Of a DNA stretch of 64,000 nt, positions 1-9,955 are shown piece after piece (positions within the stretch are counted from its first letter, which is position 1; every line of letters starts with the position of its first letter). The translations under genes were made by a program, and so were the position numbers. The stretch comes from Aedes albopictus (Eukaryota; Arthropoda; Insecta; Diptera; Culicidae). The stretch lies in contig NC_085137.1 in assembly GCF_035046485.1 (NCBI RefSeq), positions 15,343,346-15,407,345 on the forward strand. Direction: 5' to 3'. The notes beneath the pieces are model-generated. The model had not been told where the DNA came from and did no database searches. It saw nothing but the letters and a program-made list of their open reading frames with translations.

Positions 1-478
1 TATGCGTGGACAAATTTATCATCGTGATATATTTCCTTCTGAATATTATCCCAATCTGAGAAATTATTCTCTAAATGCTTGGCAAATCAATTGGAATTCT
101 AGTGATAAAGGGCGATGGTGTCATTTAATATGTCCCAAGGTGAATCATTTTCCTTGGTTTAAAAATGTATCTGGGAGTAGAAATTTCATTTGTGCTTTTT
201 CGAGATTGATATCCAATCATTATATTTGTAATAGTCATTTGTATCGTATCAACATTGTAGATTCAAACTTATGCGAATGTGGCTTATCGTATGAAGACAT
301 TGATCACATTATAATTAATTGTTCTCGGTTTATTGCACCGAGGAAGATATTATTTGATAGCCTAATTGCAGCAGGTTTTTCAATTCCTGTATCTATACGG
401 GATGTTTTGGGCTTAAAAAATGAACATATATTGAAACTTTTGTTCAAATTTCTAAATGAGATTGCCTATTTTGTTTGA
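1..478 (+). CDS. C-terminal fragment of a non-LTR retrotransposon ORF2 (partial at window edge)
   Basis: The reading frame is open from the window edge and ends with TGA at 476-478, giving about 158 codons. Near residues 88-108 it has a Cys-x-Cys pattern followed by a His and a Cys (CECG...DIDHII..CSRF). This is the C-terminal zinc-knuckle-like motif found after the reverse transcriptase or RNase H region in I/R1/LOA-type LINEs. The protein would be the tail of a polyprotein that copies the element RNA at a chromosomal nick. The part seen here has no catalytic residues. Composition is AT-rich and there are no in-frame stops, so the copy is fairly young or this end is intact. The clade is not certain; I or R1-like is my inference from the motif alone. 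Confidence 0.7.
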   Translation, partial: MRGQIYHRDIFPSEYYPNLRNYSLNAWQINWNSSDKGRWCHLICPKVNHFPWFKNVSGSRNFICAFSRLISNHYICNSHLYRINIVDSNLCECGLSYEDIDHIIINCSRFIAPRKILFDSLIAAGFSIPVSIRDVLGLKNEHILKLLFKFLNEIAYFV

Positions 479-975
479 TACTGTTCCCCTTTTTTTTGGT
501 ATTCTTTATTTTCAGCCTTGAAGATTCGTTTCTGATGACCCCCTGACCCCTCCCCCTCCCCCATTAGGATTTCTGGATTTCCGGAGACTCGTTTTACGAT
601 TTGGCATGCTGTCCTCTTTCAAGATAGCGGCTCCGTTATGGTTCATTGCCGTGTGAGCCTTTAGTTATAAGTTATTTTTTGTAATGTTATTTGAAAAGAA
701 AAAGAGGTTTTGTGCCTCTTTGAGAAAGGTTTCGTTTTTGAAATGCCGAAATCACTCAAAGGGGTTTTTCCCTCTTTCTAAATTTCAAGTTAAAATAAAC
801 AATAACAATAAACAATCACAGTGTAACAAGAAAAAGCTGAGAGCGTTTAAAAAGAAGCACAATCAGTTGATAAAACATGGTGTGCCACAAACTATTAAAC
901 GTGTAGATCCATTTTAAAAGACTGGCGAGCTACTGCTTGCCAGAGTGGCGCTAAAGCCATTAAAAGATTACAAGA
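479..975 (+). mobile_element. Probable 3' UTR of the preceding LINE
   Basis: This follows directly on the ORF2 stop and has no coding signal beyond a lysine-rich AT frame at 684-917 that I do not trust. It contains C-rich tracts near 540-565. At 923-942 there is a stem-loop (TGGC.AGC, loop TACT, GCT.GCCA), followed by ATTAAAAG. A hairpin near the 3' end is common in LINEs whose reverse transcriptase recognises its own tail. The exact end of the element cannot be placed; 975 is an estimate. Confidence 0.45.
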
Positions 976-1489
976 ACCTTGTTTTTGTACTTAAGTAAAG
1001 ATATTCTGCTCATTATTCTCATACCTTTCCTCTCATTCACCATTCTCTGACATTCTTGATCGAAGCAACTGAATGTCGTTTGGCCGATTAAGGAATGATG
1101 AACTTGGGTAATCATCCCAACTTACATTTATTGTGAATATAAACGTCAACAAAGCGTCCTCAATACGGCATGATGCTGAGTTACTGTGTTGTACATATGG
1201 ACGGAAGCTTCTATGCAAGCCCTATACCAATGAATCTGGCGAACTTAATCCACATGTATATGCTGTGCGAGCAGCTTTCTATGCCACGAAGTCATAGCTC
1301 TTTTCTCGGCTCCAATGTAACCACTAACTGAATAACATCTTGAGAAGGCGCTTTTTCAGCCTTTCCGCAGTTGTTAAATAATAGTTATACGGCATCCCCA
1401 AATTAATCGATTAAATATAATGAGGTTATGGCTACCGTGACGCAATACATGGGGAACTGAAGTTATTATAATTGAATAATTAAAGTACT
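976..1489. other. Unassigned AT-rich DNA
   Basis: I see no coding frame, tandem repeat or terminal inverted repeat here. It lies between the LINE tail and a tRNA-like sequence. Confidence 0.4.
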
Positions 1490-1490
1490 T

Positions 1491-1563
1491 GCCGCTACCT
1501 GAAATCGAACTCCCGATCTCCGTATCCACTGGTCCCGATGATGACCTCGCTGCCACACTACTA
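1491..1563 (-). repeat. tRNA-like SINE head or tRNA pseudogene
   Basis: Read on the minus strand, TGGCAGCGAGG resembles an internal A box. About 40 nt later GAGTTCGATTTC resembles a B box, at the normal tRNA spacing. The arms do not fold into a full cloverleaf. A decayed tRNA-derived SINE promoter is the best explanation; a dead tRNA copy is also possible. Confidence 0.45.
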
Positions 1564-1659
1564 TATATAGCATATTAAATAGCTCATTTTGTTTTACATC
1601 TGACAAAGCTTCATAATTGTGCTATAAGTAACCTTACCCAAATTCATCTTGCTGCAAAA

Positions 1660-2165
1660 GCTTGTGAAACGTCAAACGCAATAATGTTTACATTGAACAA
1701 GCTGTGTGGTTGCGCCAACAGGTGCTTCGTCACAGTTTCTAGCTGAAAGAGTGTTCTTAAAACAGCTACGAAGCGCTGCTGTTTTGTTTATTTGGCAACA
1801 TTACAAAACGTACTGTATAAAAGCAGCTGTTGTATTGGCTGGGGCTCTTACTCGATTTGCGCAACTTCCGACATTGAATTAAAGTGCAATAAAAGCAACC
1901 CAAATAATTTCACAGCATAGAGATGGATAGCTGTAAAGAATTTTATAGTAGCTATATATCCCGCCTTAGGTTTGTTTTGACAATAATGTTTACATCCAAC
2001 AAGCCGTGTTGGTATACCAACAGTTTCTTTATTACAGCTTCTAGCTGTAATGAAATCGTATAACGGCCTTCAAAGCGCTGCTGGTTTGGGGATTTGTCAG
2101 TATAACGAAATGTACTGTATAGTAGCAGCTGTTTTGTTAGTGGGGACTCCTGTTCGATTTGTTCA
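1660..2165 (+). repeat. Degenerate tandem pair, period about 302 bp
   Basis: CAATAATGTTTACA occurs at 1679 and again at 1981. Both are followed by matching blocks in the same order: CAA.AAGC.GTG, the CAACAG and TTCTAGCTG blocks, then GCGCTGCTG, ACTGTATA, AGCAGCTGTT and a CTCGATTTG-like block. The two units are clearly related but diverged and carry indels. The family is not recognised. Confidence 0.6.
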
Positions 2166-3713
2166 AGTTTTCACATCTTCCGAGAAATCTCCCGGAGTTG
2201 GAATAGAGTGGAGTGAAGGATACCCCAGTGACAAGTGATGAATTTCTGAAAACCGAATATGGTGCTTGTTTTGCAGTCGTGTATTAGCTTATGATCTATA
2301 TTTGACTAGCTTCCCTTCTATTCAGCGTTGACTGCTTTAATTCGATGGTTATACAACAGAAAGTAAATGACTGAAGCTTATAGCGCTAAAAATGTTAGTT
2401 GGGATGCCTTCTCTACATCAGTACTACCCGGAAGAAAAGCCTATGATTTAAATAAGAAAACATCCTATAAAAACATTGGCTTCGGCTAAACAGCATTCGT
2501 TCAAAAGACTCATCGATGATATTCTATCAGATTGCATTCGGCCAAATAGCCGAACACCGAAGCATTGCTATTTGGGTCGTCTTTAAGAATTACTTATGAC
2601 TTCTTGTACGGAACGCTCCGTGAATTGGCTACAACAGAATGCTGAGGTTGTCGTCCACATTGCTTCGTTTGTGAACGTACCGACAAATCTATCAGAACAT
2701 GGTGTATTTGATAGCAAATTGCGTGCTGCTGATGAACACTAGTTCCAGCGAGGGTCACTAGTCGGTTTTCATTGGTAGCGAAGTAAAAGCTCTCAGGCAT
2801 TTTATATTCCGTTATTGTGACACTTTGCTTATCACACGCCTCATCCGGACCAAGTGTGCAATATGTACTACGTTTTTACTCTGTATCGAACGAGCCAGCA
2901 TGTTTACCTCAACCGACCAATGTCCCCATCCCCATACCCATTTGAATAAGTAATTGACTCAAGGTTGTTCCCATTTCTCACCGCGCGCTTTCCAGTTCGT
3001 ACAGAGGGTAATTTATTGATCCACTATTCAGCTAGCACAACACTCCGGCCAATACCACAGCGCACCAGAGCCGCCACCGCTAGATACGTGGTACTTATGT
3101 CAATTTTCGCTCTCTCAATCATAAAATTGATACCATTGGTTCGATTTGTTCCAACAATAAAGCAATTCCGTACCGTTTCGAATGGAGCCCCGCCATAGAA
3201 GTGGTGAGAATGCGAGGGGGATCGAAACGTATCGAGTATTGATCGTACACGTAACCCAATCATTTAAGTAAACGCCAATAGAGAGCTGCTGTGCTGGGGC
3301 ACTGCCGGCTGGCTGTTTGCCCTGAGATCGGAGTGGGGCTAAGGCTCCCACCAGCAAGTGGCCCAACCGACCAGGGCCTAAATGGCTACATAGCCGGTGA
3401 AAAATCGCAGCCAGTGAGTCGCAGCATTGGTCCCAATTACTCGTGCTGTGCTGGAAATTTCTTAATCTATGAGAATCACCCCATAGATCAAGGCAGCTTC
3501 CCATCATCGTCGTCGTCGGTGCGGCTGCAGGTTTCAATGGGTTATGGTACTTACTTATGGGTTCAGTTCATATCCATCCGATCGGATCCATCCGGGTGGT
3601 GGATGTTTGTGAACGTGGAATAGAAGGAAATGGACAGCCGATAGACGAATGCAGAAGAATTGAAACGAGCTGTCATATTTCTTCCATGGAACCACATGGG
3701 ACACGCGAGTTCT
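2166..3713. other. Mostly unassigned DNA with one short dispersed-repeat match
   Basis: The only structure I can support is a 25-bp block at 2535-2559 (CATTCGGCC...CGAACACCG) and a nearby GAAAAGCCTA block at about 2435. Both recur at 51.2-51.5 kb. The remaining sequence has no convincing exon, repeat or RNA gene. Short overlapping frames on both strands at 3.0-3.6 kb have no recognisable domain. Confidence 0.4.
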
Positions 3714-3889
3714 TCCTAGGGTTCGTTCAAATATTACGTAACGCTAAGGGGGGAGGGAGGGGGTCTAGCGCTGTGTTACGCTTCATACAAAATTTCAAAA
3801 TTTCCCATACAAAAGTTGTTACGTGGGGGAGGGAGGGGGTCTAAAATGGTCAAATTTTGCGTTACGTAATATTTGAATGAACCCCTAGG
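3714..3889. mobile_element. Palindromic MITE with CCTAGG ends
   Basis: The left end (GGTTCGTTCAAATATTACG, then TAACGC) and the right end (GCG, then TTACGTAATATTTGAATG and AACCCC) are inverted copies of about 27 bp. Both are framed by CCTAGG. The interior has two G-rich GGGAGGGAGGGGGTCTA blocks in direct orientation. There is no coding capacity, so it is a nonautonomous DNA element. The superfamily is not assigned because a target duplication cannot be separated from the palindromic ends. Confidence 0.8.
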
Positions 3890-5149
3890 AAAAGGGCTAT
3901 TAGAGTTGGCACTGGCGTAATAAGGAGGGGTTTGTTGTGAACCTAACCTGTAGGAAGGTGAAGAGGTCTCTGGCTTGGGCGAAAACAACATTAGACCTCG
4001 GAATAAGAAGGTGTCCAAAAGTTCGAAAAGGGTCACTTTGTGGACAGCCTTTATAGTTCGTCGTCCCACCTAAAAACACCTCTGCCCGGACCTGCATCCA
4101 TCCGAGCAAAGTCCCAACTAATAAAGATCGCAACATGTGGTTGATGTTTAATGAACGCGAAACGACCGACGGTGCGGTGATGCTTGGACGGAACGAGTTC
4201 ACCTTCCAATTGTTGACCGTAATTGAAATCCACTTAACAATAAAAATCGATCCTCGTTCATCTTCACTGTTGTTGTTACTCCAGTCAGTCGGTAGGTACC
4301 TAGAACGCCCGAGAACGAAGAGTGATGGACGCGCCCAGGAGTAAGACCCTTGCTTTTGTGCCCCGGGAGAACCTGAAAAATGTCTTTTCCAATCGAATTT
4401 AGCTCTGAATTAATGGAATCGGGTTGTGAGGAGTCATGTCGTGCAGCCAACAGAACCCGTCCCAAACAATTTGTCCAAGCCTTCGAATGCTGCCGCGCCG
4501 TCCGGATTGGTTCTAAGACGAATCGATTGCTGAATGAGTGATGAAATATTGGAAATTTTCTGCTACTTGCCAGTTGGATGAAGTAAAGGAGTATTGTTCA
4601 CAGGTGGAAGGATGCAACCGACCGATCCAAAGGGTTGCTGCTCGTTACGGCAACCCTTTTTTGCTTCCAATCTGACGTGTCTTTGAGTTGCGGCAAATCA
4701 TTACCGTCGTCTTTTGTTCCGGTGGCCGGCTGATGAAGTTTTGAAAAATATCATCAATGTTATTGCAGAGTTGGCCTCTCTATTGAGACGGAGTTCTTTA
4801 GCGCGATCCCAATAGGGGGCTTGCGCGATGCATTGTGTGCAGTACCATCAGCGAGCATCGCGGACGCTGGATGCAGTTCCGTGTCTAATCTCTTATGGTG
4901 CTTTAAGATGACTGACGGAGTTGATGGGTGATGGAATGTCATTCAGACACACTTGGCTAAGGCCGAAACCTTTGGAAATCCGAAGTGAACTCAAAAGCGA
5001 AGAAACTCCTTGATGGTTTACTTCAAACTCTTCGCTGAAATAGTAGCATACGGAACTTCCGATGTAATTCAAAGTTACTGAATTTACAACTGTAGGGAAT
5101 TCAAAGAGTTTGTATTATGAATTACTTTTTGATGAAACATTTTTGCGAG
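3890..5149. other. Unassigned low-copy DNA
   Basis: I find no conserved domain in any frame, no tandem structure and no terminal repeats. Base composition is more even than in the neighbouring minisatellites. It could be host intergenic or intronic sequence. Confidence 0.4.
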
Positions 5150-5590
5150 AATCTCACATTTATTAACCCTTCTCCCGATATTTCTTTAATGAACTTTTCT
5201 TAGGATTTCTCTAGCCAATCCTGATGGGGTTACACTAGTAATTTCTGATGAGATTCCTCCAGCAATCCCTCCTAGAATTTTTGTAGAAATTCTTCTAGGG
5301 GTTTCTCTTGAGATTTGATCAGCAATACTTGGTGAGATGATTCATGACCTGGGATTCCTGGGATTCTTCCAAAAGTTTCTCCGGCGATTCCTCCAGGCAT
5401 TCCTGATGGGGTTTCACCAGATATTTGCCATCTCCCAAAATTCTTTGAGGGATTCCTCCAGAAATTTCGACTGGGATTCACAGTAAGGATTTCTGGAGGA
5501 GTCCTAGGAGATATTCCAGAAAGAATCACAGAAGGAATCGCTTGTGGAATCCCAGCATGAGCTCCTGAATGAAGGTAAAGAGGAGTTCCA
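5150..5590 (-). repeat. Degenerate 12-bp minisatellite (CTGGAGGAATTC type)
   Basis: Diverged 11-13-bp units of TTCCTCCAGGAA and TTTCTCTTGAGA type follow one another. They are the reverse complement of the unit seen most clearly at 52.9-54.1 kb. Because 12 is a multiple of 3, a frame stays open through the repeat and runs into the neighbouring RTE frame. That fused frame is an artefact. Confidence 0.75.
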
Positions 5591-5686
5591 GGCACGGTAA
5601 AGGCTGGGTATGCTGCGCAATTCAGATCTAATTGTGATCCACTAGTCTCTGCCCAGCATCTCCTATCCCTACCTCCTCGTGGTACC
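5591..5686 (-). repeat. 96-bp repeat X, minus copy
   Basis: This sequence recurs in inverted orientation at 7503-7598 with about 90% identity by eye. Shared blocks include GCTGGGCAGAG, CTAGTGGATCACAAT and GAATTGCGCAGCATACCCAG. It begins exactly where the RTE reading frame is cut off after the NKAP residues. It is not part of the reverse transcriptase, since the other RTE copy continues with RT sequence at that point. Confidence 0.75.
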
Positions 5687-7150
5687 TTTCGTGGTGCTTT
5701 GTTGGTTTTGAGCTGGTGAATGGCATCCTTAACTTCCCTCAGCGTGAGAGTTGGTTCATATCCGTCCTCCGCTGCACTGGCGTCGTTGTTTTCTCCGTTG
5801 CCGTGGGCTCCCGTGCCTACGTTCTCTACGCCGTTCAGGTGCTGATCGAAGTACTGGTTCCACCTTTCGATCACCTCACGTCCGTCCGTCAAAAGGCCTC
5901 CGTCTTTATCCCTGCATATTTCGGCTCGCGGCACGAAGCCGTTGCGGGATGCGTTGAGCTTCTGATAGAACTTCCGTGTTTCTTGGGAACGGCACATCAG
6001 TTCCATTTCTTCACACTCCGCTTCTTCCAGGCGGCGCTTTTTCTCCCGAAAGAGGCGGGTCTGCTGTTTCCGCTTCTGTTTATAACGTTCCACGTTCTGT
6101 CGAGTCCCTTGCTGCAGCATTACCGCCCTCGCTGCATTCTTCTCCTCCAAAACCGTTCTGCACTCTTCGTCGAACCATTCGTTCCGTCGATTCCGTTCCA
6201 CGTACCCGATGGTGCTCTCGGCTGCGTCGTTGATGGCTGCTTTCACTGTACTCCAGCAGTTCTGTAGAGGGGCCTCATCGAGCTCGCCCTCGTCTGGCAA
6301 CGCGGCCTCGAGATTCTGCGCGTATGCTGAGGCGACATCCGGTTGCTTCAGTCGCTCTAGGTTGTACCGTGGCGGTCGCCGGTATCGTACATTGTTGATG
6401 ACGGAGAGTTTTGGGCGCAGTTTGACCATCACCAGATAGTGGTCGGAGTCGATGTTGGCGCCACGATAGGTCCTGACGTCGATAATGTCGGAGAAGTGTC
6501 GTCCGTCAATCAGAACGTGGTCGATTTGAGATTCCGTCTGCTGTGGTGATCTCCAGGTGTAACGATAAGGGAGGCTGTCTTGGAAAAAGGTGCTACGAAT
6601 GGCCATATTTTTGGAGGCGGTGAAATCAATGAGTCCTAGGACGTTTTCAATCGTCTGCTGGTGGGCGCTGAACTTACCAATCGTCGGTCTGAATTCCTCC
6701 TCCTGGCCTACCTGAGCGTTCAAATCTCCTATGATGATCTTGACGTCGTGGCTTGGGCAGCGATCGTACTCGCGTTCGAGCTACGCGTGAAATGTGTCCT
6801 TGTCATCATTAGTACTTCCGGAGTGTGGGCTGTGCACGTTAATTATGCTGAAGTTGAAGAATCGGCCCTTGATCCTCAACCTGCACATTCTTTCGTCGAT
6901 CGGCCACCAACCGATCACGCGCCTTTGCATATCACCCATCACGATGAAAGCTGTTCCCAGTTAGTGTGTGTTGCCGCAGCTCTGGTAGATGGTATGATTA
7001 CCTCTAAACGTTCGCACCATGGATCCTGTCCAACACACCTCCTGCAGCGCTACGATGCCGAACCCGCGGTCCTTCAGTAGATCGGCGAGTATGCGGGTGC
7101 TCCCAATGAAGTTGAGAGATCGGCAGTTCCACGTACCGAGTTTCCCATCG
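5687..7150 (-). pseudogene. RTE ORF fragment: AP endonuclease and pre-RT linker
   Basis: The endonuclease would nick target DNA to prime reverse transcription. Recognisable landmarks in order are GTWNCRS near 7125, IVALQEV (catalytic Glu), IIGDLNAQVG near 6725 (GDxN) and SQIDHVLIDGR and NIDSDHYLV near 6450 (catalytic Asp-His). These are followed by the basic linker rich in KQKRKQQTRLFREKKRR. The copy is dead. The original start is out of frame with the domain, and stops lie at 6961-6963 and 6781-6783. The longest intact frame begins at 6723 inside the domain. The last residues before the break are NKAP. Beyond that the frame continues only through repeat X and minisatellite. The plus-strand frames opposite this region are shadows of it. 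Confidence 0.85.
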
Positions 7151-7500
7151 CAAGTCCTTTTTGTTCGCTGGGGTCGTTGCCGTTGGTCTCGGTTCGTATT
7201 ATTCTGTTGCTGATTTTCCGTTACAATGGTTTTTTACGGCTGGCTCGTAGGGCCTGACACTAACCCCCTACTTTCCGGAGGACCATAGTGCACAGTTGAG
7301 CTTAGAGTCCTTCCCTGGCACTCGGACGTAGATCAGCCGCCCCTAACATGGGGATCAGACGCTGTTGTGAGCCGCTCCTCCTGGAGAACAGACGCTCAGG
7401 TTTGCCAAAGCAAACCCCCCCCCTTCCCTGTCAGTCTACGATCAAAGTTCCCACCGGGGTTGGTTACCCGATCTTCCCTAAGGTTGCTCATTGTTTCCGG
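5687..7500 (-). mobile_element. RTE/JAM-like non-LTR retrotransposon, 5' half (5' UTR plus endonuclease)
   Basis: On the minus strand this runs from a 5' UTR (about 7500-7150) through the whole apurinic endonuclease domain and the linker to the reverse transcriptase. It then stops abruptly at 5687, at repeat X. Losing the 3' end while keeping the 5' UTR is unusual for a LINE, because target-primed insertion normally loses the 5' end. A later rearrangement is therefore likely. It overlaps by about 700 bp in content, in inverted orientation, with the RTE copy at 7797-9955. Confidence 0.85.
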
Positions 7501-7502
7501 CC

Positions 7503-7598
7503 GGTACCGCGTGGAGGTAGGGATAGTAGTTGCTGGGCAGAGGCTAGTGGATCACAATGGGATCTGAATTGCGCAGCATACCCAGCCTTTACCGTGCC
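7503..7598 (+). repeat. 96-bp repeat X, plus copy
   Basis: This is the inverted partner of 5591-5686. It lies just outside the 5' end of the RTE fragment, so the two X copies bracket that fragment and point away from each other. The flanking 7599-7796 stretch is unassigned. Confidence 0.75.
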
Positions 7599-7796
7599 AT
7601 GCCATGCCGAATCCATGCATATATTTTACTCATATATGATTCATCCAACGATCCGGTTCTAGCGATTGCTAGACCCACTGTCAAGCTGCGGCGGCTAATT
7701 TGCTGCATGGGAAGGGTGTAATTTGTACATCACTTGAACGACGCGACTGATGTGCAGTGGAAAAGATGTGATATCACAAGATTTTTTTTTTGCTGT

Positions 7797-9913
7797 ATAC
7801 GGTACCGGCGACCGCCACGGTACAACCTAAAGCGACTGAAGCAACCGGATGTCGCCTCAGCATACGCGCAGAATCTCGAGGCCGCGTTGCCAGACGAGGG
7901 CGAGCTCGATGAGGCCCCTCTAGAGGACTGCTGGAGTACAGTGAAAGCAGCCATCAACGACGCAGCCAAGAGCACCATCCGGTGCGTGAAACGGAATCGA
8001 TGGAACGAATGGTTCGACGAAGAACGCAGAACGGTTTTGGAGGAGTAGAACGCACGAGCATTACCGCCCTCGTGCTGCAGCAAGGGACCCGACAGAACGT
8101 GGAATGTTACAAACAGAAACGGAAGCAGCAGACCCACCTCTTTCGGGAGAAAAAGCGCCGCTCGGAAGAAGCGGAGTGTGAAGAAATGAAACTGATGTGC
8201 CGTTCCCAAGAAACACGGAAGTTCTATCAGAAGCTCAACTCATCCCGCAACGGCTTCGTGCAGCGAGCCGAAATATGCATGGATAAAGACGGAGGCCTCT
8301 TGTCGGACGGACGTAAGGTGATCGAAAGGTGGAAGCAGCACTTCGATCAGCACCTGAACGGCGTGGAGATCGTAGGCACAGGAGTCCACGGCAACGGAGG
8401 AAACGACGACGGAAATGAACCAACTACCACGCTGAGGGAAGTTAAGGACGCCATGCACCAGCTCAAAGCCAACAAAGCAGCCAGTAAGGATGGTATCACA
8501 GCTGAACTCATCAAAATGGGCCCAGAAAAGTTGGCCACCTGTCTGCATCGGCTGATAGTCAGGATCTGGGAAACCGAACAGCTACCGGAGGTGTAGAAGG
8601 AAGGGGTAATCTGCCCCATTCACAAGAAAGGCGATCATTTAGAATGTGAGAACTTCAGGGCGATCACTATTTTGAATGCTGCCTACAAAGTTCTATCCCA
8701 GATCATTTTCCGTCGTCTGTCACCTAAAACGAGTGAGTTCGTGGGAAGTTTTAAAGCCGGCTTCATCGACGGCCGGTCGATAACGGACCAGATCTTTACC
8801 GCACGGCAAATCCTGCAGAAATGCCGTCAATACCAGGTTCCAACGCATCACCTGTTCATCGACTTCAAAGCGGCATACGACAGTATCGACCGCACATAGC
8901 CATGGAGAATCATGGACGAAAACCGCTTTCCTGGGAAGCTGACTAGGCTGATTAAAGCAACAACGATGGACGGTGTGCAGAACAGCGTAGGGATTTCGGG
9001 TGAACTATCAAATTCGCGTTCATTCGAATCTCGCCGGAGACTGCGACATTGGATGGACTGTCATGCCTACTATTCAACATCGCTCTGAAAGGTGTGATGC
9101 GACGAGCCGGGTTCAACAGCGGGGGAACGATTTTCACAAAATCCGGTCAATTTGTCTGCTTGGTGGGCGATATGGACATTATCGCCAGAATATCTGGAAT
9201 GGTGGCAGAGCTGTACATCCGCTTGAAAAGCAGCAAAGGTCGGACTGGTGATGAATGCCTCAAAAACAAAGTACTTGCTGGTAGGGGGAACCGAACACGA
9301 CCGGGTCCGTCTGGGTAGTAATGATACGATAGACGGGGATACCTTCGAGGTGATGGAGGAATTCGTCTACCTCGGATCCTTACTGACGGCCTCGGATCCC
9401 TTCAGACGTGCCAACTACGGGCTCCAGAAGAAGCTGCGGTCTAAAAAGATTCACCCACGCTCGAAGTGCACCATGTACAAGACGCTAATAAGACCGGGGG
9501 TCCTCTACAGACACAAGACATGGACCATGCTCGAGGAGGACCTCCAAGCACTTGGAGTTTTGGAGCAACGCGTGCTAAGGATGATCTTCGGCGGTGTACA
9601 GGAGAATAGTGTGTGGCGGAGAATGATGAACCACGAGCTCGCTGCACTTTACGGCGAACCGAGCATGCAGAAGGTGGCCAAAGCCGGAAGGATACGATGG
9701 GCAGGACATATTGTAAGAATGCTGAACAACAACCCTGCAAAGTTGGTGTTTGCTACTGATCCGGTTGGCACAAGAAGGCGTGGAGTGCAGAGAGCACGAT
9801 GGGCGGACCAGGTGGAGCGTGACTTGATGAGCATTGGGCGCGACCGAGGATGGACAGCGGCAGCCACAAACCAAGTACTGTGGTGTACTATTGTTGATTA
9901 TGTCTTGCCTTAA
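7797..9913 (+). pseudogene. RTE reverse transcriptase pseudogene
   Basis: The product would copy element RNA into DNA at the nicked target. Landmarks are the linker (to 8440), AASKDGITAELIKMG near 8490, CPIHKKGD near 8615, FRAITILNAAYKVLSQII near 8657, AGFIDGRSITDQIF near 8757 and FIDFKAAYDSIDR near 8859. After these comes a C-terminal region containing YKTLIRP, RRMMNHELAALYGEP and RIRWAGHIVRM. It is broken by TAG at 8046-8048, 8594-8596 and 8897-8899 and by frameshifts near 8040, 8950-9050 and 9200-9250. The catalytic F/YADD box reads LVGDMDI near 9160, so the active site is lost as well. The longest remaining frame is 9248-9913. Confidence 0.9.
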
Positions 9914-9933
9914 ATGTGATGTTGATCAAATAA

Positions 9934-9955
9934 ATGTATGTATGTATGTATGTAT
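9934..9955 (+). repeat. (ATGT)n tail of the RTE copy
   Basis: About five ATGT units directly follow the short 3' UTR. They mark the 3' end of the retrotransposon insertion. Confidence 0.9.

Larger units (their letters stand above)
7797..9955 (+). mobile_element. RTE/JAM-like non-LTR retrotransposon, 5'-truncated copy with 3' tail
   Basis: The sequence starts inside the post-endonuclease linker (RYRRPPRYN) and runs through the reverse transcriptase to the 3' end. It finishes with an (ATGT)n microsatellite at 9934-9955. A 5' truncation plus a short simple-repeat tail instead of poly(A) is typical of RTE-clade insertions. Relative to the copy at 5687-7500 it is inverted and several percent diverged. 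Confidence 0.9.

Noticed and set aside
684..917. 77-codon Lys/Asn-rich frame after the first LINE
   Set aside because: It lies in the AT-rich 3' UTR of the element with no domain. Composition explains the open frame.
5716..6267. 183-codon plus-strand frame
   Set aside because: It is antisense to the RTE linker, which has clear family motifs on the minus strand. It is a shadow frame.
5272..6723. Single 483-codon minus-strand protein
   Set aside because: Only the part from 5687 to 6723 is retrotransposon. The remainder is repeat X and minisatellite read in frame by chance, and the true endonuclease starts upstream beyond stop codons.
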